DNA from: Thermomicrobiaceae bacterium | GTDB lineage: Bacteria; Chloroflexota; Chloroflexia; Thermomicrobiales; Thermomicrobiaceae | Length of the DNA: 12,934 nucleotides | Direction of reading: 5' to 3' | Assembly (NCBI GenBank): GCA_007122555.1 | Contig: SKTL01000421.1 | Coordinates: forward strand, 1-12,934 | Part shown: positions 1-7,405 of the stretch, piece after piece | Layout: each line of letters begins with the position of its first letter | Numbering within the stretch: the first letter of the stretch is position 1 | The notes under the pieces: model-generated | Databases searched by the model: none | The model's input: the letters and a program-made list of their open reading frames with translations, nothing else | Told to the model about the DNA's origin: nothing | Made by a program: the position numbers and the translations under genes

Positions 1-950
1 AACCCCGGGCCGTCTGTCGCCAGCTCGAGTATCTGCCCGTCAGGATCGAGAAAGTAGACGCTCTTGAAGTACGTGCGATCCCGAATGTCAGATGATTCGA
101 TGTCGTGTCGGCTGAGGTGTTCCTTCCAGGCGTTCAACGCGTCTTCGTCCGCGACGCTCAGGGCGAGGTGGTGCGTCACGCCGGTCCCCATCCGGAACGG
201 TCGGAACTTTCCATGCGGGTAGACAAAGTACGTGATGATCGTTCCCGGAGCGCCGCCGCCCAGACCAAAGTAGAGATGCGGAGAGTCGGGGTTGTCGAAG
301 TTCACTGTCCGCTTTACGGTTTGCAGGCCAACAATCTCGTTGTAGAAGCTACGAATGCGATCCTCCTTCGTTCCGATTACCGAGATGTGATGGATCGGTT
401 CCAGGGCCATCCCGGGATCGATTGATTGCACCGGATCCGGCCACGTTTCGAGCTCAATCGACTCTTCATCCCGCATCCCAGCCATGACGTGATATGGCGG
501 GTGTTTCACGCTGGTCCCGAGCTGATCGGCTGACTCGTCGACGGAAAACCCGGGCCCGCGGGTCGCGATCTCCAGAATCAATCCGTCCGGGTCGTTGAAG
601 TAGATACTGGTAAAGTAGACCCGGTTGTACGGTCCCCAGACCCGGACTCCGTTGTCGGTGAGCCAGCGCTTCCAGCGGAGCTGGGTGTCGGTGTTATCGG
701 TGGTGAGGGCGACGTGATGAGCGCCGCCGATGCCCTCGTTTCCGCGTCGTGATTCCGGCCAGACGAAATAGCTCAGCAAGCTTCCGGGGCTTTCGGAGTG
801 ATCGCCGAAATAGAGATGCCGGGAGTCCGGCTGATTGAGGTTGACTGTTTGCTTCACCAGCCGAAAGCCGAGCAGCCCGGTGTAGAAGTCATATGTGCGC
901 TGGGCGTCGCTGCTGACCATGGTTGCGTGATGAATACCGGAGATGTCCAC
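1..950 (-). CDS. VOC-family ring-cleaving (extradiol-type) dioxygenase, C-terminus cut by window start
   Basis: Translating the minus strand gives 316 codons of a protein with two glyoxalase/VOC modules, residues about 6-130 and 186-312. Both carry the same landmarks: GIHHAT / PIHHIS at the start, PDSxHLYFG in the middle, a second HH pair (78-79 and 260-261) and a closing LEIATRGPG / LELATDGPG. Duplicated VOC proteins of about 310-330 residues are annotated as ring-cleaving dioxygenases (PcpA, MhqO/MhqA and CatE types), which open hydroquinone or catechol rings using Fe(II) or Mn(II). By family analogy, the ligands would be an N-terminal His near residue 7-8 and the C-module His 260/261 and Glu309, all present. 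The GTG start is chosen because GAGAGG lies 7 bases upstream; an in-frame stop lies further upstream. The stop codon lies outside the window, probably within about 20 codons. The substrate cannot be read from sequence, and a glyoxalase-like role is possible. Confidence 0.88.
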   Translation of the reverse strand, partial: MDISGIHHATMVSSDAQRTYDFYTGLLGFRLVKQTVNLNQPDSRHLYFGDHSESPGSLLSYFVWPESRRGNEGIGGAHHVALTTDNTDTQLRWKRWLTDNGVRVWGPYNRVYFTSIYFNDPDGLILEIATRGPGFSVDESADQLGTSVKHPPYHVMAGMRDEESIELETWPDPVQSIDPGMALEPIHHISVIGTKEDRIRSFYNEIVGLQTVKRTVNFDNPDSPHLYFGLGGGAPGTIITYFVYPHGKFRPFRMGTGVTHHLALSVADEDALNAWKEHLSRHDIESSDIRDRTYFKSVYFLDPDGQILELATDGPG

Positions 951-1004
951 GAAGTTGCCTCTCGTTTGCGCCGGGAGCTCAAGATAGTTCCGTTGTGTCC
1001 GTTT

Positions 1005-1021
1005 CTGTGCTACAAGCACAG
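1005..1021. promoter_or_regulatory. Perfect 17-bp palindrome in the divergent promoter region
   Basis: CTGTGCT-aca-AGCACAG has 7-bp perfect arms around a 3-base centre. It lies in the 147-base gap between the divergent dioxygenase (start 950) and solute-binding protein (start 1098), just upstream of an extended -10 for the latter. This is the geometry of a dimeric repressor operator, but the binding protein is unknown and no regulator gene is adjacent. Confidence 0.45.
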
Positions 1022-1029
1022 GACGTCAA

Positions 1030-1038
1030 TGCTGTAAT
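1030..1038 (+). promoter_or_regulatory. Putative extended -10 promoter of the solute-binding protein gene
   Basis: TGcTGTAAT matches an extended -10 (TGn plus TATAAT with one mismatch). The hexamer 17 bases upstream (CTACAA) is not a good -35, which is tolerable for an extended -10 promoter. Transcription would start near 1045, about 50 bases before the ATG. The palindrome at 1005-1021 would overlap the -35 zone, so a bound protein could block it. Confidence 0.35.
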
Positions 1039-1097
1039 TCTTAACGCGAGACGGCTGGCAAGATTCCGCGCCGGTCTCGGGAATCGTGGAGCTCTGA

Positions 1098-2597
1098 ATG
1101 TCAGATCGGTCTCGGGGACATCTGGTGGTGGCGCTTCCGTTCGACGCGGTCGAGTTCAACGAGGTGTACCGGAACTATACCGGCGCCGGGGGCTACTTCG
1201 CCGCCAACAACATCTTCAGCCGGCTGGTGGTTCTGGATGTTTTCGATACCGGCGAGATCCATCCGGATCTTGCTCGTCGATGGGACATCCTGGATGACGG
1301 TGCGCGGTATGTTTTCCATCTGAACCAGGATGCCCGCTGGCATGATGGAGCGCCGGTGACCGCGCACGATGTTGTCTACACCTATCAGCAGGTACTGGAA
1401 CACGGGTATCACGGGCTTTCCTGGCTGCAGGATATTCGGGAGATTTCGGCAGTCGATGATCATACGGTTGATTGCCGGCTGCAATCTCCGAACGCCGCGT
1501 TTCTCGCGCAGCTCGGAGCCTTCGTCTTCAGTCACATACTGCCGCGGCATCTCTACGACGGGACAAACTGGGAAGACAATCCTCACAATCTTCAACCGGT
1601 TGGGAGCGGGCCGTTCCGGTTCGAGAAGTGGGTCCCCGGCGATCGTATCGAACTTGTCGCCAACGATGACTACTTTGGCGAGGGTCCGTATCTCGACCGA
1701 ATCACCTATCGCATCATGCCTGATCGCGACGAAACGTTTGCCGCGCTGGAGTCAGGCGCAGTTCACTTCGCTGTCCGGGATGTCCCCTGTCAGCGAATCG
1801 ATGAGTGGAAGGCGAAACCAGGCGTCGACATGATGTTTCATCCGGGCAACGCGATCGCGTTCCTGTCGTTCAATCATCGGAAAGCGCCGTGGAACGATCG
1901 CCGGGTGCGCGAGGCGATCGGACGGTTGATCGATCGTTCGACGATCGCCCCGAAGATGTGCCCGCTGGCGAGCGCCCCGGTTCACTACTATCACGAACGG
2001 ATCGGATGGGCCTTTAATCCGGACGCTCGTGCGCCTGAGCATGATCCCGCGGGAGCGGCGAAGCTGCTGGATGAGGCCGGGCTGACTCCGGACGAAAACG
2101 GTGTCCGATTGCACTGCCGGCTTTCGAATCGGACCGTGTTTGCGCATTATGATGTCGCTGCCGACGAGATAGCTGCGCAGCTTGCAATTGCCGGGATCGA
2201 GGTCACGACGGAGTCGCTGGGGCCGGTTGAGTGGAAAGAGCGCGTCCAGGATGCTGGAGACTTTGATCTCATCATTGAAAGTGGCGACATTGGTCCTGAC
2301 CCGCAACTCATGGCCAGCTTTCTGACGTCCGACGGCCCTCGGAACGTCTCCCGTTACGTCAATCCGGCTGTTGACGACGCCTTCCAGAAGGGTCGCGCCT
2401 CGATAGGCCTTGAAGAGCGCGGTATGCACTACAAACGACTGCAGGCGATACTTGCGGAAGATATCGCCCGGATTCCGCTCATCCAGCACGGCGAGCATCT
2501 TCCGTTCCGTCCGGAGTTCACCGGCTGGTCCTGGTCCGATGACGTTCGGGGAACCGCCCCGTTCTGGCGCCACGGCGCGGTGAGGTTGGCGGAGTGA
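1098..2597 (+). CDS. Family 5 solute-binding protein (oligopeptide/nickel type) without signal peptide
   Basis: The 499-residue product has the SBP_bac_5 layout. Residues 55-97 hold the HPDLARRW and WHDGAPVTAHDVVYTYQ landmarks, residues 167-178 hold PVGSGPFRFEKW, and a long C-terminal lobe ends near the stop. Such proteins normally sit outside the membrane, capture peptides, sugars or metal complexes, and feed an ABC importer. Here the N-terminus is MSDRSRGHLVVALPFDAVEF: there is no hydrophobic segment, lipobox or Tat motif. The ATG has a GGAG 6 bases upstream and an in-frame TGA directly before it, so no upstream extension can supply a signal. No permease or ATPase gene lies nearby. It may be a cytoplasmic ligand-binding protein, loosely like the sensor half of SgrR-type regulators but lacking a DNA-binding domain. 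The fold assignment is firm; location and ligand are open. Confidence 0.9.
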   Translation: MSDRSRGHLVVALPFDAVEFNEVYRNYTGAGGYFAANNIFSRLVVLDVFDTGEIHPDLARRWDILDDGARYVFHLNQDARWHDGAPVTAHDVVYTYQQVLEHGYHGLSWLQDIREISAVDDHTVDCRLQSPNAAFLAQLGAFVFSHILPRHLYDGTNWEDNPHNLQPVGSGPFRFEKWVPGDRIELVANDDYFGEGPYLDRITYRIMPDRDETFAALESGAVHFAVRDVPCQRIDEWKAKPGVDMMFHPGNAIAFLSFNHRKAPWNDRRVREAIGRLIDRSTIAPKMCPLASAPVHYYHERIGWAFNPDARAPEHDPAGAAKLLDEAGLTPDENGVRLHCRLSNRTVFAHYDVAADEIAAQLAIAGIEVTTESLGPVEWKERVQDAGDFDLIIESGDIGPDPQLMASFLTSDGPRNVSRYVNPAVDDAFQKGRASIGLEERGMHYKRLQAILAEDIARIPLIQHGEHLPFRPEFTGWSWSDDVRGTAPFWRHGAVRLAE

Positions 2598-2671
2598 GGG
2601 TGTACACTTCCGTCGTTGACCCGGCCGCGCTGACTGTCGCAGCAAGTTACCGGTCAGCACAACTCCAAGAG

Positions 2672-2692
2672 ACTGTCAGTGATACTGTCAGT
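2672..2692 (+). repeat. Tandem direct repeat ACTGTCAGT x2
   Basis: Two perfect copies of ACTGTCAGT (2672-2680 and 2684-2692), 12 bases apart start to start, lie in the 178-base gap between the solute-binding protein and the secreted protein, about 85 bases before the latter's start. A direct repeat at this period could be a regulator site, but nothing else supports that. The rest of the gap shows no convincing promoter or terminator. Confidence 0.35.
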
Positions 2693-2775
2693 AGTTCTTT
2701 ACGAAGCCGACCGGGCCGACGACACGTTAACCTGTATGCATTACGTTTCTGATTCACCTCAACAGGGAGCTGCAA

Positions 2776-4146
2776 TTGCACAATCGAACACAGACGCGTC
2801 GATTCACCAGCATTCTCGTCCTTCTCGCGGTTATTGTTGCGGCGCCGGCCTTTACCCTTGCGGAAGCGCCGGCCAACGAGTATTTCGAGCGCACCTGGCA
2901 GCGGACTGATCAGCAGGTCGCCTCAAGCGAAGTGACCCGCACCTGGATATGGGGTCCGAGCGGCTTCACCCCGGGCTGCATGGAGCCGTACTTCAAGACT
3001 GCCGACGGCGAGCGTGAAGTTCAGTATTTCGACAAATCCCGCATGGAGATCACCGATCCGCTGGCAGATCGCGATTCTGATTGGTTCGTCACCCAGGGAC
3101 TGCTAGCGACGGAAATGATCACCGGACAGATGCAGGTTGGCGACTATGAGCACGTCGACTGGGGACCGGCGCAGGTCCACATCGCTGGCGACGCAGGTGG
3201 AGGTTCTCCGAGCTATGCTGATTTCGCCCCGCTGATGACCGCGCCCCCGCTCGATGAGAACCAGGTCATTACCCAGACGCTGGACAGCAATGGAACGGTC
3301 GGAGAGGACCAGTCGTACGGTGACTACGGGGTGACGGCTCAGGAGTATGTTCCGGATACCGACCACCGGGTCGCTTCGGTCTTCTGGGACTTTATGAACA
3401 GCCAGGGACCGATCATTGAAAACGGCGTTAGCTCGAGCGGTCCAATGTTCGCCAATCCGTTCTACGCGGTCGGCTTTCCGCTTACCGAGGCGTACTGGAC
3501 GAGCGTTGCGGTTCGCGGCGTTCAACAGGACGTGCTCGTGCAGGCGTTCCAGCGTCGCGTTCTTACTTATACGCCGGGGAATGATGACGGCTGGCAGGTT
3601 GAGGCCGGGAACGTCGGGCAGCACTACTACATGTGGCGCTACGGCCAGGCGCCGAGCGATTCGGCTGATGCCTGCCCCGACACGATGATGGTGATGTTCC
3701 ACGTTCACCAGCCGGACGGGGATGGCGGTTGGGAAAGCGTCGCGTTGACGACGACCAGGGAAGTCTGGCACCCGAACGATGTGGCGACCGGAACCTGGTT
3801 CTCCTACATTGACGACGGGAGCGAAATCCCGCAACCAAATTCGTCCGGAATCCTGGTGGCTGATCACAGCTACACGACTGTCGCGGGTCAGCGGATCCTC
3901 TCCGGAATGACTGCTCAGATCACCCAGATTGATGGACCGACCACGGGTTCCGCATTAATTGAAGCCGGTAGCTTTTCGCTCGGCACTGATCCGCGTGCGC
4001 CAGGAAGCCAGTTCAAAGGATCCGGATCGATTGAATACGACACCGGGACTGAATCCGGCTCCCTGGCCTTCGACGTCGCCGCAACGAGTACGAGCACCTT
4101 CCACGTCTTTCTGGATGGTCCGGCGCCGCCGGTGTTTTTCAGGTAG
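2776..4146 (+). CDS. Secreted protein with Chloroflexota-type extracellular module and extra C-terminal domain
   Basis: A TTG start is used because GGGAG lies 6 bases upstream and the first residues form a Sec signal: charged MHNRTQTRR, a hydrophobic core at about 11-28, and likely cleavage after TLA (residue 29). The mature protein has two parts. Residues 35-290 are an aromatic-rich module with EYFERTW, RTWIWGP, VQYFDKSRMEI, PFYAVGFPLTEAYW, LTYTPGN and GWQVEAGNVGQHYYMWRYG. I associate this pattern with Chloroflexota secreted proteins of unknown function. Residues 298-456 are a separate Gly/Ser/Thr-rich, probably beta-structured domain. No catalytic motif is visible. Downstream is a clear terminator, so it is probably the last gene of its transcript. 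The role is unknown; a cell-surface or matrix protein is the most I would infer. A paralogue begins to appear at the right edge of the window (12801-12934). Confidence 0.88.
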   Translation: MHNRTQTRRFTSILVLLAVIVAAPAFTLAEAPANEYFERTWQRTDQQVASSEVTRTWIWGPSGFTPGCMEPYFKTADGEREVQYFDKSRMEITDPLADRDSDWFVTQGLLATEMITGQMQVGDYEHVDWGPAQVHIAGDAGGGSPSYADFAPLMTAPPLDENQVITQTLDSNGTVGEDQSYGDYGVTAQEYVPDTDHRVASVFWDFMNSQGPIIENGVSSSGPMFANPFYAVGFPLTEAYWTSVAVRGVQQDVLVQAFQRRVLTYTPGNDDGWQVEAGNVGQHYYMWRYGQAPSDSADACPDTMMVMFHVHQPDGDGGWESVALTTTREVWHPNDVATGTWFSYIDDGSEIPQPNSSGILVADHSYTTVAGQRILSGMTAQITQIDGPTTGSALIEAGSFSLGTDPRAPGSQFKGSGSIEYDTGTESGSLAFDVAATSTSTFHVFLDGPAPPVFFR

Positions 4147-4166
4147 AAGTCAGCTGAGAATCGAGA

Positions 4167-4213
4167 CCGAACCCCCCGATCGGCATGGCGACGGTGGGGG
4201 TTCGGCCTTTTCG
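4167..4213 (+). terminator. Intrinsic terminator after the secreted protein gene
   Basis: CCGAACCCCC (4167-4176) pairs perfectly with GGGGGTTCGG (4196-4205), and CCTTTTC follows. It begins 20 bases after the stop codon at 4146. The 10-bp GC-rich stem and short T-tract fit a Rho-independent terminator; the 19-base loop is somewhat long. Confidence 0.75.
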
Positions 4214-4298
4214 ATCAGGGTCACGGGCGAGCCTGTTCGATCTTTCGGGTAGAATTAAGTCATTCAACAGGACGAGATGATCACGAAGAGGTCACGTC

Positions 4299-4616
4299 AT
4301 GGTTGTCGACCGCAAACCGACCGTTGAGTCATTGGGGAAGGTGTACGCCGATCTCGTGCGCGACGACGAGTCGGTGCGCGAGCTCTGGGTCTCGGCGGAC
4401 AGCGAGGGGTTCATCGTGTCGATCCTGACGGACGAAATCGACGCCGACCACGAGCGCCGGCTCTACGCGCTCGCCTCCGGCGTGCAGCAGCGATTTCCGG
4501 ACGCGCTGTTCGAGGTGCATGTCCGAAATCGGGCTAACTACTCGTTTGACTCACTGGACCAGATGAAGTCGGCTCTGTTGCCGACCGTAGCGAAGAGGAT
4601 TCCTCTGGAACGTTGA
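4299..4616 (+). CDS. Small acidic protein of unknown function, first gene of a coupled pair
   Basis: The 105-residue soluble protein starts at ATG with GAAGAGG 7 bases upstream. It has no signal or membrane segment. A short helical start (SLGKVYADLVRDDESVREL) is followed by a strand-like WVSADSEGFIVSILTDEI, a helix (ERRLYALASGVQQRFPDA) and a strand FEVHVRNRANY, a compact alpha/beta pattern. Its stop overlaps the start of the next gene (TTGA), so the two are co-translated and probably interact or act together. Because the next protein looks HEPN-like, I considered a nucleotidyltransferase partner as in HEPN/MNT toxin-antitoxin pairs. However, the GSxxxGxxxxxSDxD signature is absent. It may be a diverged partner, or a sensor of unrelated type. 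I do not recognise the family. Confidence 0.75.
   Translation: MVVDRKPTVESLGKVYADLVRDDESVRELWVSADSEGFIVSILTDEIDADHERRLYALASGVQQRFPDALFEVHVRNRANYSFDSLDQMKSALLPTVAKRIPLER
4594..4606 (+). promoter_or_regulatory. Hairpin containing an SD-like AGAGG before the TTG start of the second coupled gene
   Basis: AGAGGATTCCTCT is a 13-bp palindrome; as RNA it can fold into a 5-bp stem (AGAGG/CCTCT) with an ATT loop. The AGAGG is the only Shine-Dalgarno-like sequence near the TTG at 4613 and lies about 14 bases upstream, further than usual. Ribosomes finishing the first gene would melt the stem, giving translational coupling. Confidence 0.35.
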
Positions 4617-4996
4617 GCGAACGACCGGATTTCGTCAACGCTCACCTCATGCTTGCTGACGAAAATGTCGAAGTGGCTCGCAGGATTCGCGCCTTACAGC
4701 CATGTCCATTCCGTTGGGTCGGTGTCATCGGATTCTATGCGGCTGTTCACTACTTGAGCGCCTACTTCTGGGAGCGTGATCAGACTGTGGTCAATAGCCA
4801 TCGACATCGGAATCGGCTTATCGGCGCCGATCCGTATCTCGCGGGAATTCGCGGGAATTATGAACGCCTGTACCTCTTCAGTCTGGATGCCCGCTACGAG
4901 ATACGTGTTGAAGCGAAGCCACATTTCGTAGACAGTCTAATCGATGTCGACCTGGAAACGGTCAGACAGATCGTGCTGTCTGACCTCCCGGGTTGA
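4613..4996 (+). CDS. HEPN-like small helical protein, second gene of coupled pair
   Basis: The 127-residue product begins at a TTG that overlaps the stop of the preceding gene (TTGA). It is predicted mostly helical. The core WVGVIGFYAAVHYLSAYF (35-52), then NSHRHRNRLI (61-70) and YERLYLFSLDARYE (83-96), resembles the HEPN-type pattern of an aromatic helix (FYAxxHY) followed by an SHxxR turn and a Y...S...ARY helix. HEPN proteins include RNases and nucleotide-binding toxins, often paired with a small partner in a short operon, which is the arrangement here. I cannot confirm the catalytic Rx4-6H motif, so nuclease activity is not claimed. The gene ends 5 bases before the convergent VIT/VWA gene, with no terminator between. 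The alternative is a non-enzymatic HEPN-fold protein. Family call is moderate. Confidence 0.7.
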   Translation: MSERPDFVNAHLMLADENVEVARRIRALQPCPFRWVGVIGFYAAVHYLSAYFWERDQTVVNSHRHRNRLIGADPYLAGIRGNYERLYLFSLDARYEIRVEAKPHFVDSLIDVDLETVRQIVLSDLPG

Positions 4997-5001
4997 CGTG
5001 A

Positions 5002-7404
5002 CTACTCCCACCGCAGCTTGATCTCGAGCTCCGGGATCTCGTCCCCATGAACGACATCTCGAAGGACCAGCCGCACCGGGTGATGCCGGGCGATCCGGAT
5101 GTTCAACGGGCGTTCACCGCCCTGATCGAGCATATCCCGCAACCTGACGCGCGCCCGCGGCTGATCGCCCTGTCCCACAAAGAGGAGCAACTCGCCGTCG
5201 AAGATCCCGTCATCCTGGCTGAGCGACACCAGTAACGCGGTAACGATGCCCCGTGACTCGAAGCGATCCTTCTCGTACAACACCAATTCCCGTTCTGAAA
5301 CGTCAGGTCGTCCGCGATAGAGGAGCATTGTTCCGCCGCGCTCTTCAATCTCGCGCGTACGAGATTCCGAGGCAACTGGCTCAAGTGGTGCGAAGTCCAT
5401 GGGCGACTCGGCCAGATCCATGCTGTACCGTATTCCCGGTTCTGGAGAGGCCGGCATTGACTGGTAGACGAGGAAGTCATCCGACCATCCGGTCGGCAAT
5501 GCATTCGGCACGATCGCCCCGCGCTGAACCAGTTCTCCGGCTTCCTCGCGCACGGCGATGAAGGATGTCTCCGAACAGATCAGGCCGTAGCGTAGCGATT
5601 CGGCAACCAGTTGCTCCCGTATGCCGTTCCCGGCTGGCCCGGCCCGTCGAGGACGGCTCCATCGAGCGGTTGGAGACATCTGCTGATACTCGAGCGCGTT
5701 AAGTCGCCGGGCGCCGAAGATCGCTTTGATCGAGCTGTCTGACGGGATGGTGTCTCGAAAACCAGACGCGATGGGGCCATCGGAACTGGCCAGATCGAAG
5801 GAAATCGCATCGTCGGCGCTGCTGGAGCGCCCGGTCACCCAGATCGGGCGACCCGCCGGGAGATCGCCGATATCGATGGTTCCCGTCTCCCCAGTGACAC
5901 TGTCATAGTCGGACACTGGACGGCCCATCACCCAGACATCCGGCCGGTTGATCGTTAGTTCGAGACCGATCGCCGCGGGCCGGTCCCAGAAGCTCATAAT
6001 GTCATCGAGAGCGGTGGCGATGTCGCCTTCATCGGGGTCGCTGGTCAGGAAGCTCGCCTGTCCCCCGCCGATCGCGACGAGCTCGTGAACAAGATGGGCG
6101 TTCGGCGCGGCATCGATGCAGAGCATGCTGATGCGCCGTCGATTCGAGCGATCGGATTCGGCGCGCGCGAGCGCAAGGTTGTCCCGGGCGTTCGAAACCT
6201 GTGCGTCCGTGATGATAATGATGTGGCGAGCAAACTCGCCGGAAGTCCGGCCGCAGGTGATCGCTTCCTCCAGTGCTCGTTCGAGCTCGGTGCCGCCGCT
6301 ATCATCGTACGCGTCTACGAACTCCTGCACCGTGGTGACGTTCTGCCGGCTGGCCGGGACACAGACCCGCGAGAACCATCGGGTATCGGAATGAAACAAC
6401 CCCACGCTGAAGTGATCATCCGGACGAAGGCTGGAGAGGAAGCGGCGGACGGCCCAGTCGGCAGCTTTCCACTTTGCGCCGGTCATCGATCCGGACCGGT
6501 CAACCAGCAGAATGATCTCCCTCGGTTTGGTCCGGCCGTCATCTGATTTATCCGGGGGTGTAACAAGAGCCAGGAAGTAGTCCTGCTGCTCGGCTTCATC
6601 GAGATAATGGTAGGCCTGCAATGTGCTGTGAGAGTCGTGCGCCGGCAAGGTCAGGTCGAGAACCAGATCACGATCCGGAATCACGTCCCCGTCGGCCAGC
6701 TTCACGTGCATTGTCGCGCTGCCGTCGGATGTGATCGCGTGCGTCTTGCTTGACACCGAAGATGCCCCAGCCACTGTCAGATCAAGCTGAAATCGGTGTC
6801 CGGGGTCGAGCATTGGCGTCAGTGGTTGACCGTGTTCATGTCTTCCGCCAGCTCCCGCCATCGAGGTGTACCTTGGCGCGGGAGTCAGAGGAATCCGGAG
6901 CTGGAATCCGCTGCGGTTCGGCGTAAGAGACTGCACGCAATCAGTGACGACCTCGACATCCTGGCCCGATTCGATCCCGCTGATATGAAGCGAGAAGACA
7001 TCCGGCGATTCCCTGGTGAGCAGGATAGCCTGGTGACCGGTGGCTCGGGCGTGATCGTATGCTTCTTCTGCATCGTTCCGGTCGGCCAGCTCGGCGCGAA
7101 TCCGGACATCGCCGAATGCTGCCTGCACGCCAGTCACCGCAGCGTCGCCGGGAAGCGGGAACCGGTAGACCGCCTCGAGGACTGGCCCTCCTGACTCGTC
7201 CGGATGACCGAAAAGATGGGTAATCCGCAAGTTCGCAACAGGACCATGCACCGCTCCGGTCAGGCGCGTGTGCTTGAGCGGCATGAAGCGCGGGCTCAGT
7301 TCGTCACCTTCTCCCTCACTTGATTGTCTATCCGGGTGTTGCACGATCTCAATGTACGCCGCTCCGGGCGGGTTGCTGTTCTGGTACGCCTGTGGATTCA
7401 ACAT
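5002..7404 (-). CDS. VIT and von Willebrand factor A domain protein, cytoplasmic
   Basis: This 800-residue protein has three regions. A VIT domain (about 42-160) carries the family's VLEAVYRFPLP strand and the AEEAYDHARATGHQAILL helix. A VWA domain (about 296-475) has an intact metal-ion-dependent adhesion site: D302-x-S304-x-S306, T372 and D400. The linker keeps the LRYGLICSETSFIAV stretch (605-618) typical of bacterial VIT proteins, and a beta-rich C-terminal domain (about 690-800) follows. VIT/VWA proteins act through metal-dependent protein binding. Unlike many bacterial relatives of inter-alpha-trypsin inhibitor heavy chains, this one has no signal peptide, transmembrane helix or sorting signal, so it is probably intracellular. 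ATG follows the upstream MerR-type gene's stop by one base, with GGAGAGGAG upstream as SD, so the two form an operon. The partner is unknown. Confidence 0.9.
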   Translation of the reverse strand: MLNPQAYQNSNPPGAAYIEIVQHPDRQSSEGEGDELSPRFMPLKHTRLTGAVHGPVANLRITHLFGHPDESGGPVLEAVYRFPLPGDAAVTGVQAAFGDVRIRAELADRNDAEEAYDHARATGHQAILLTRESPDVFSLHISGIESGQDVEVVTDCVQSLTPNRSGFQLRIPLTPAPRYTSMAGAGGRHEHGQPLTPMLDPGHRFQLDLTVAGASSVSSKTHAITSDGSATMHVKLADGDVIPDRDLVLDLTLPAHDSHSTLQAYHYLDEAEQQDYFLALVTPPDKSDDGRTKPREIILLVDRSGSMTGAKWKAADWAVRRFLSSLRPDDHFSVGLFHSDTRWFSRVCVPASRQNVTTVQEFVDAYDDSGGTELERALEEAITCGRTSGEFARHIIIITDAQVSNARDNLALARAESDRSNRRRISMLCIDAAPNAHLVHELVAIGGGQASFLTSDPDEGDIATALDDIMSFWDRPAAIGLELTINRPDVWVMGRPVSDYDSVTGETGTIDIGDLPAGRPIWVTGRSSSADDAISFDLASSDGPIASGFRDTIPSDSSIKAIFGARRLNALEYQQMSPTARWSRPRRAGPAGNGIREQLVAESLRYGLICSETSFIAVREEAGELVQRGAIVPNALPTGWSDDFLVYQSMPASPEPGIRYSMDLAESPMDFAPLEPVASESRTREIEERGGTMLLYRGRPDVSERELVLYEKDRFESRGIVTALLVSLSQDDGIFDGELLLFVGQGDQPRARVRLRDMLDQGGERPLNIRIARHHPVRLVLRDVVHGDEIPELEIKLRWE

Positions 7405-7405
7405 G

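Noticed and set aside
105..1037. Plus-strand open frames in the first kilobase
   Set aside because: The minus strand encodes a well-supported two-module VOC protein across the same bases.
2629..2658. Inverted repeat GCTGAC...GTCAGC after the solute-binding protein gene, considered as a terminator
   Set aside because: The arms are only 6 bp, the loop is 18 bases and no T-tract follows.
1752..2660. A 302-codon open frame on the minus strand
   Set aside because: It lies antisense to the solute-binding protein, whose plus-strand product has clear family motifs; the antisense product is Arg/Pro-rich and shows no domain.
2672..2692. Similarity of the ACTGTCAGT repeats to the CACTGT repeats in the MerR-type promoter, considered as a shared regulon
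   Set aside because: Only about five bases are shared and the palindromic TTAT...ATAA context is missing; the equal 12-base period may be chance.
3103..3867. A 254-codon minus-strand open frame
   Set aside because: It is antisense to the secreted protein gene, is Arg/His/Val-rich, and has no recognisable motif; a typical shadow in GC-rich DNA.
4299..4616. Nucleotidyltransferase (MNT-type antitoxin) identity for the 105-residue protein
   Set aside because: The GSxxxGxxxxxSDxD signature is not present, so only partnership by position can be argued.
6085..6546. A 153-codon plus-strand open frame
   Set aside because: It is antisense to the VWA domain coding region with its intact metal-binding site.
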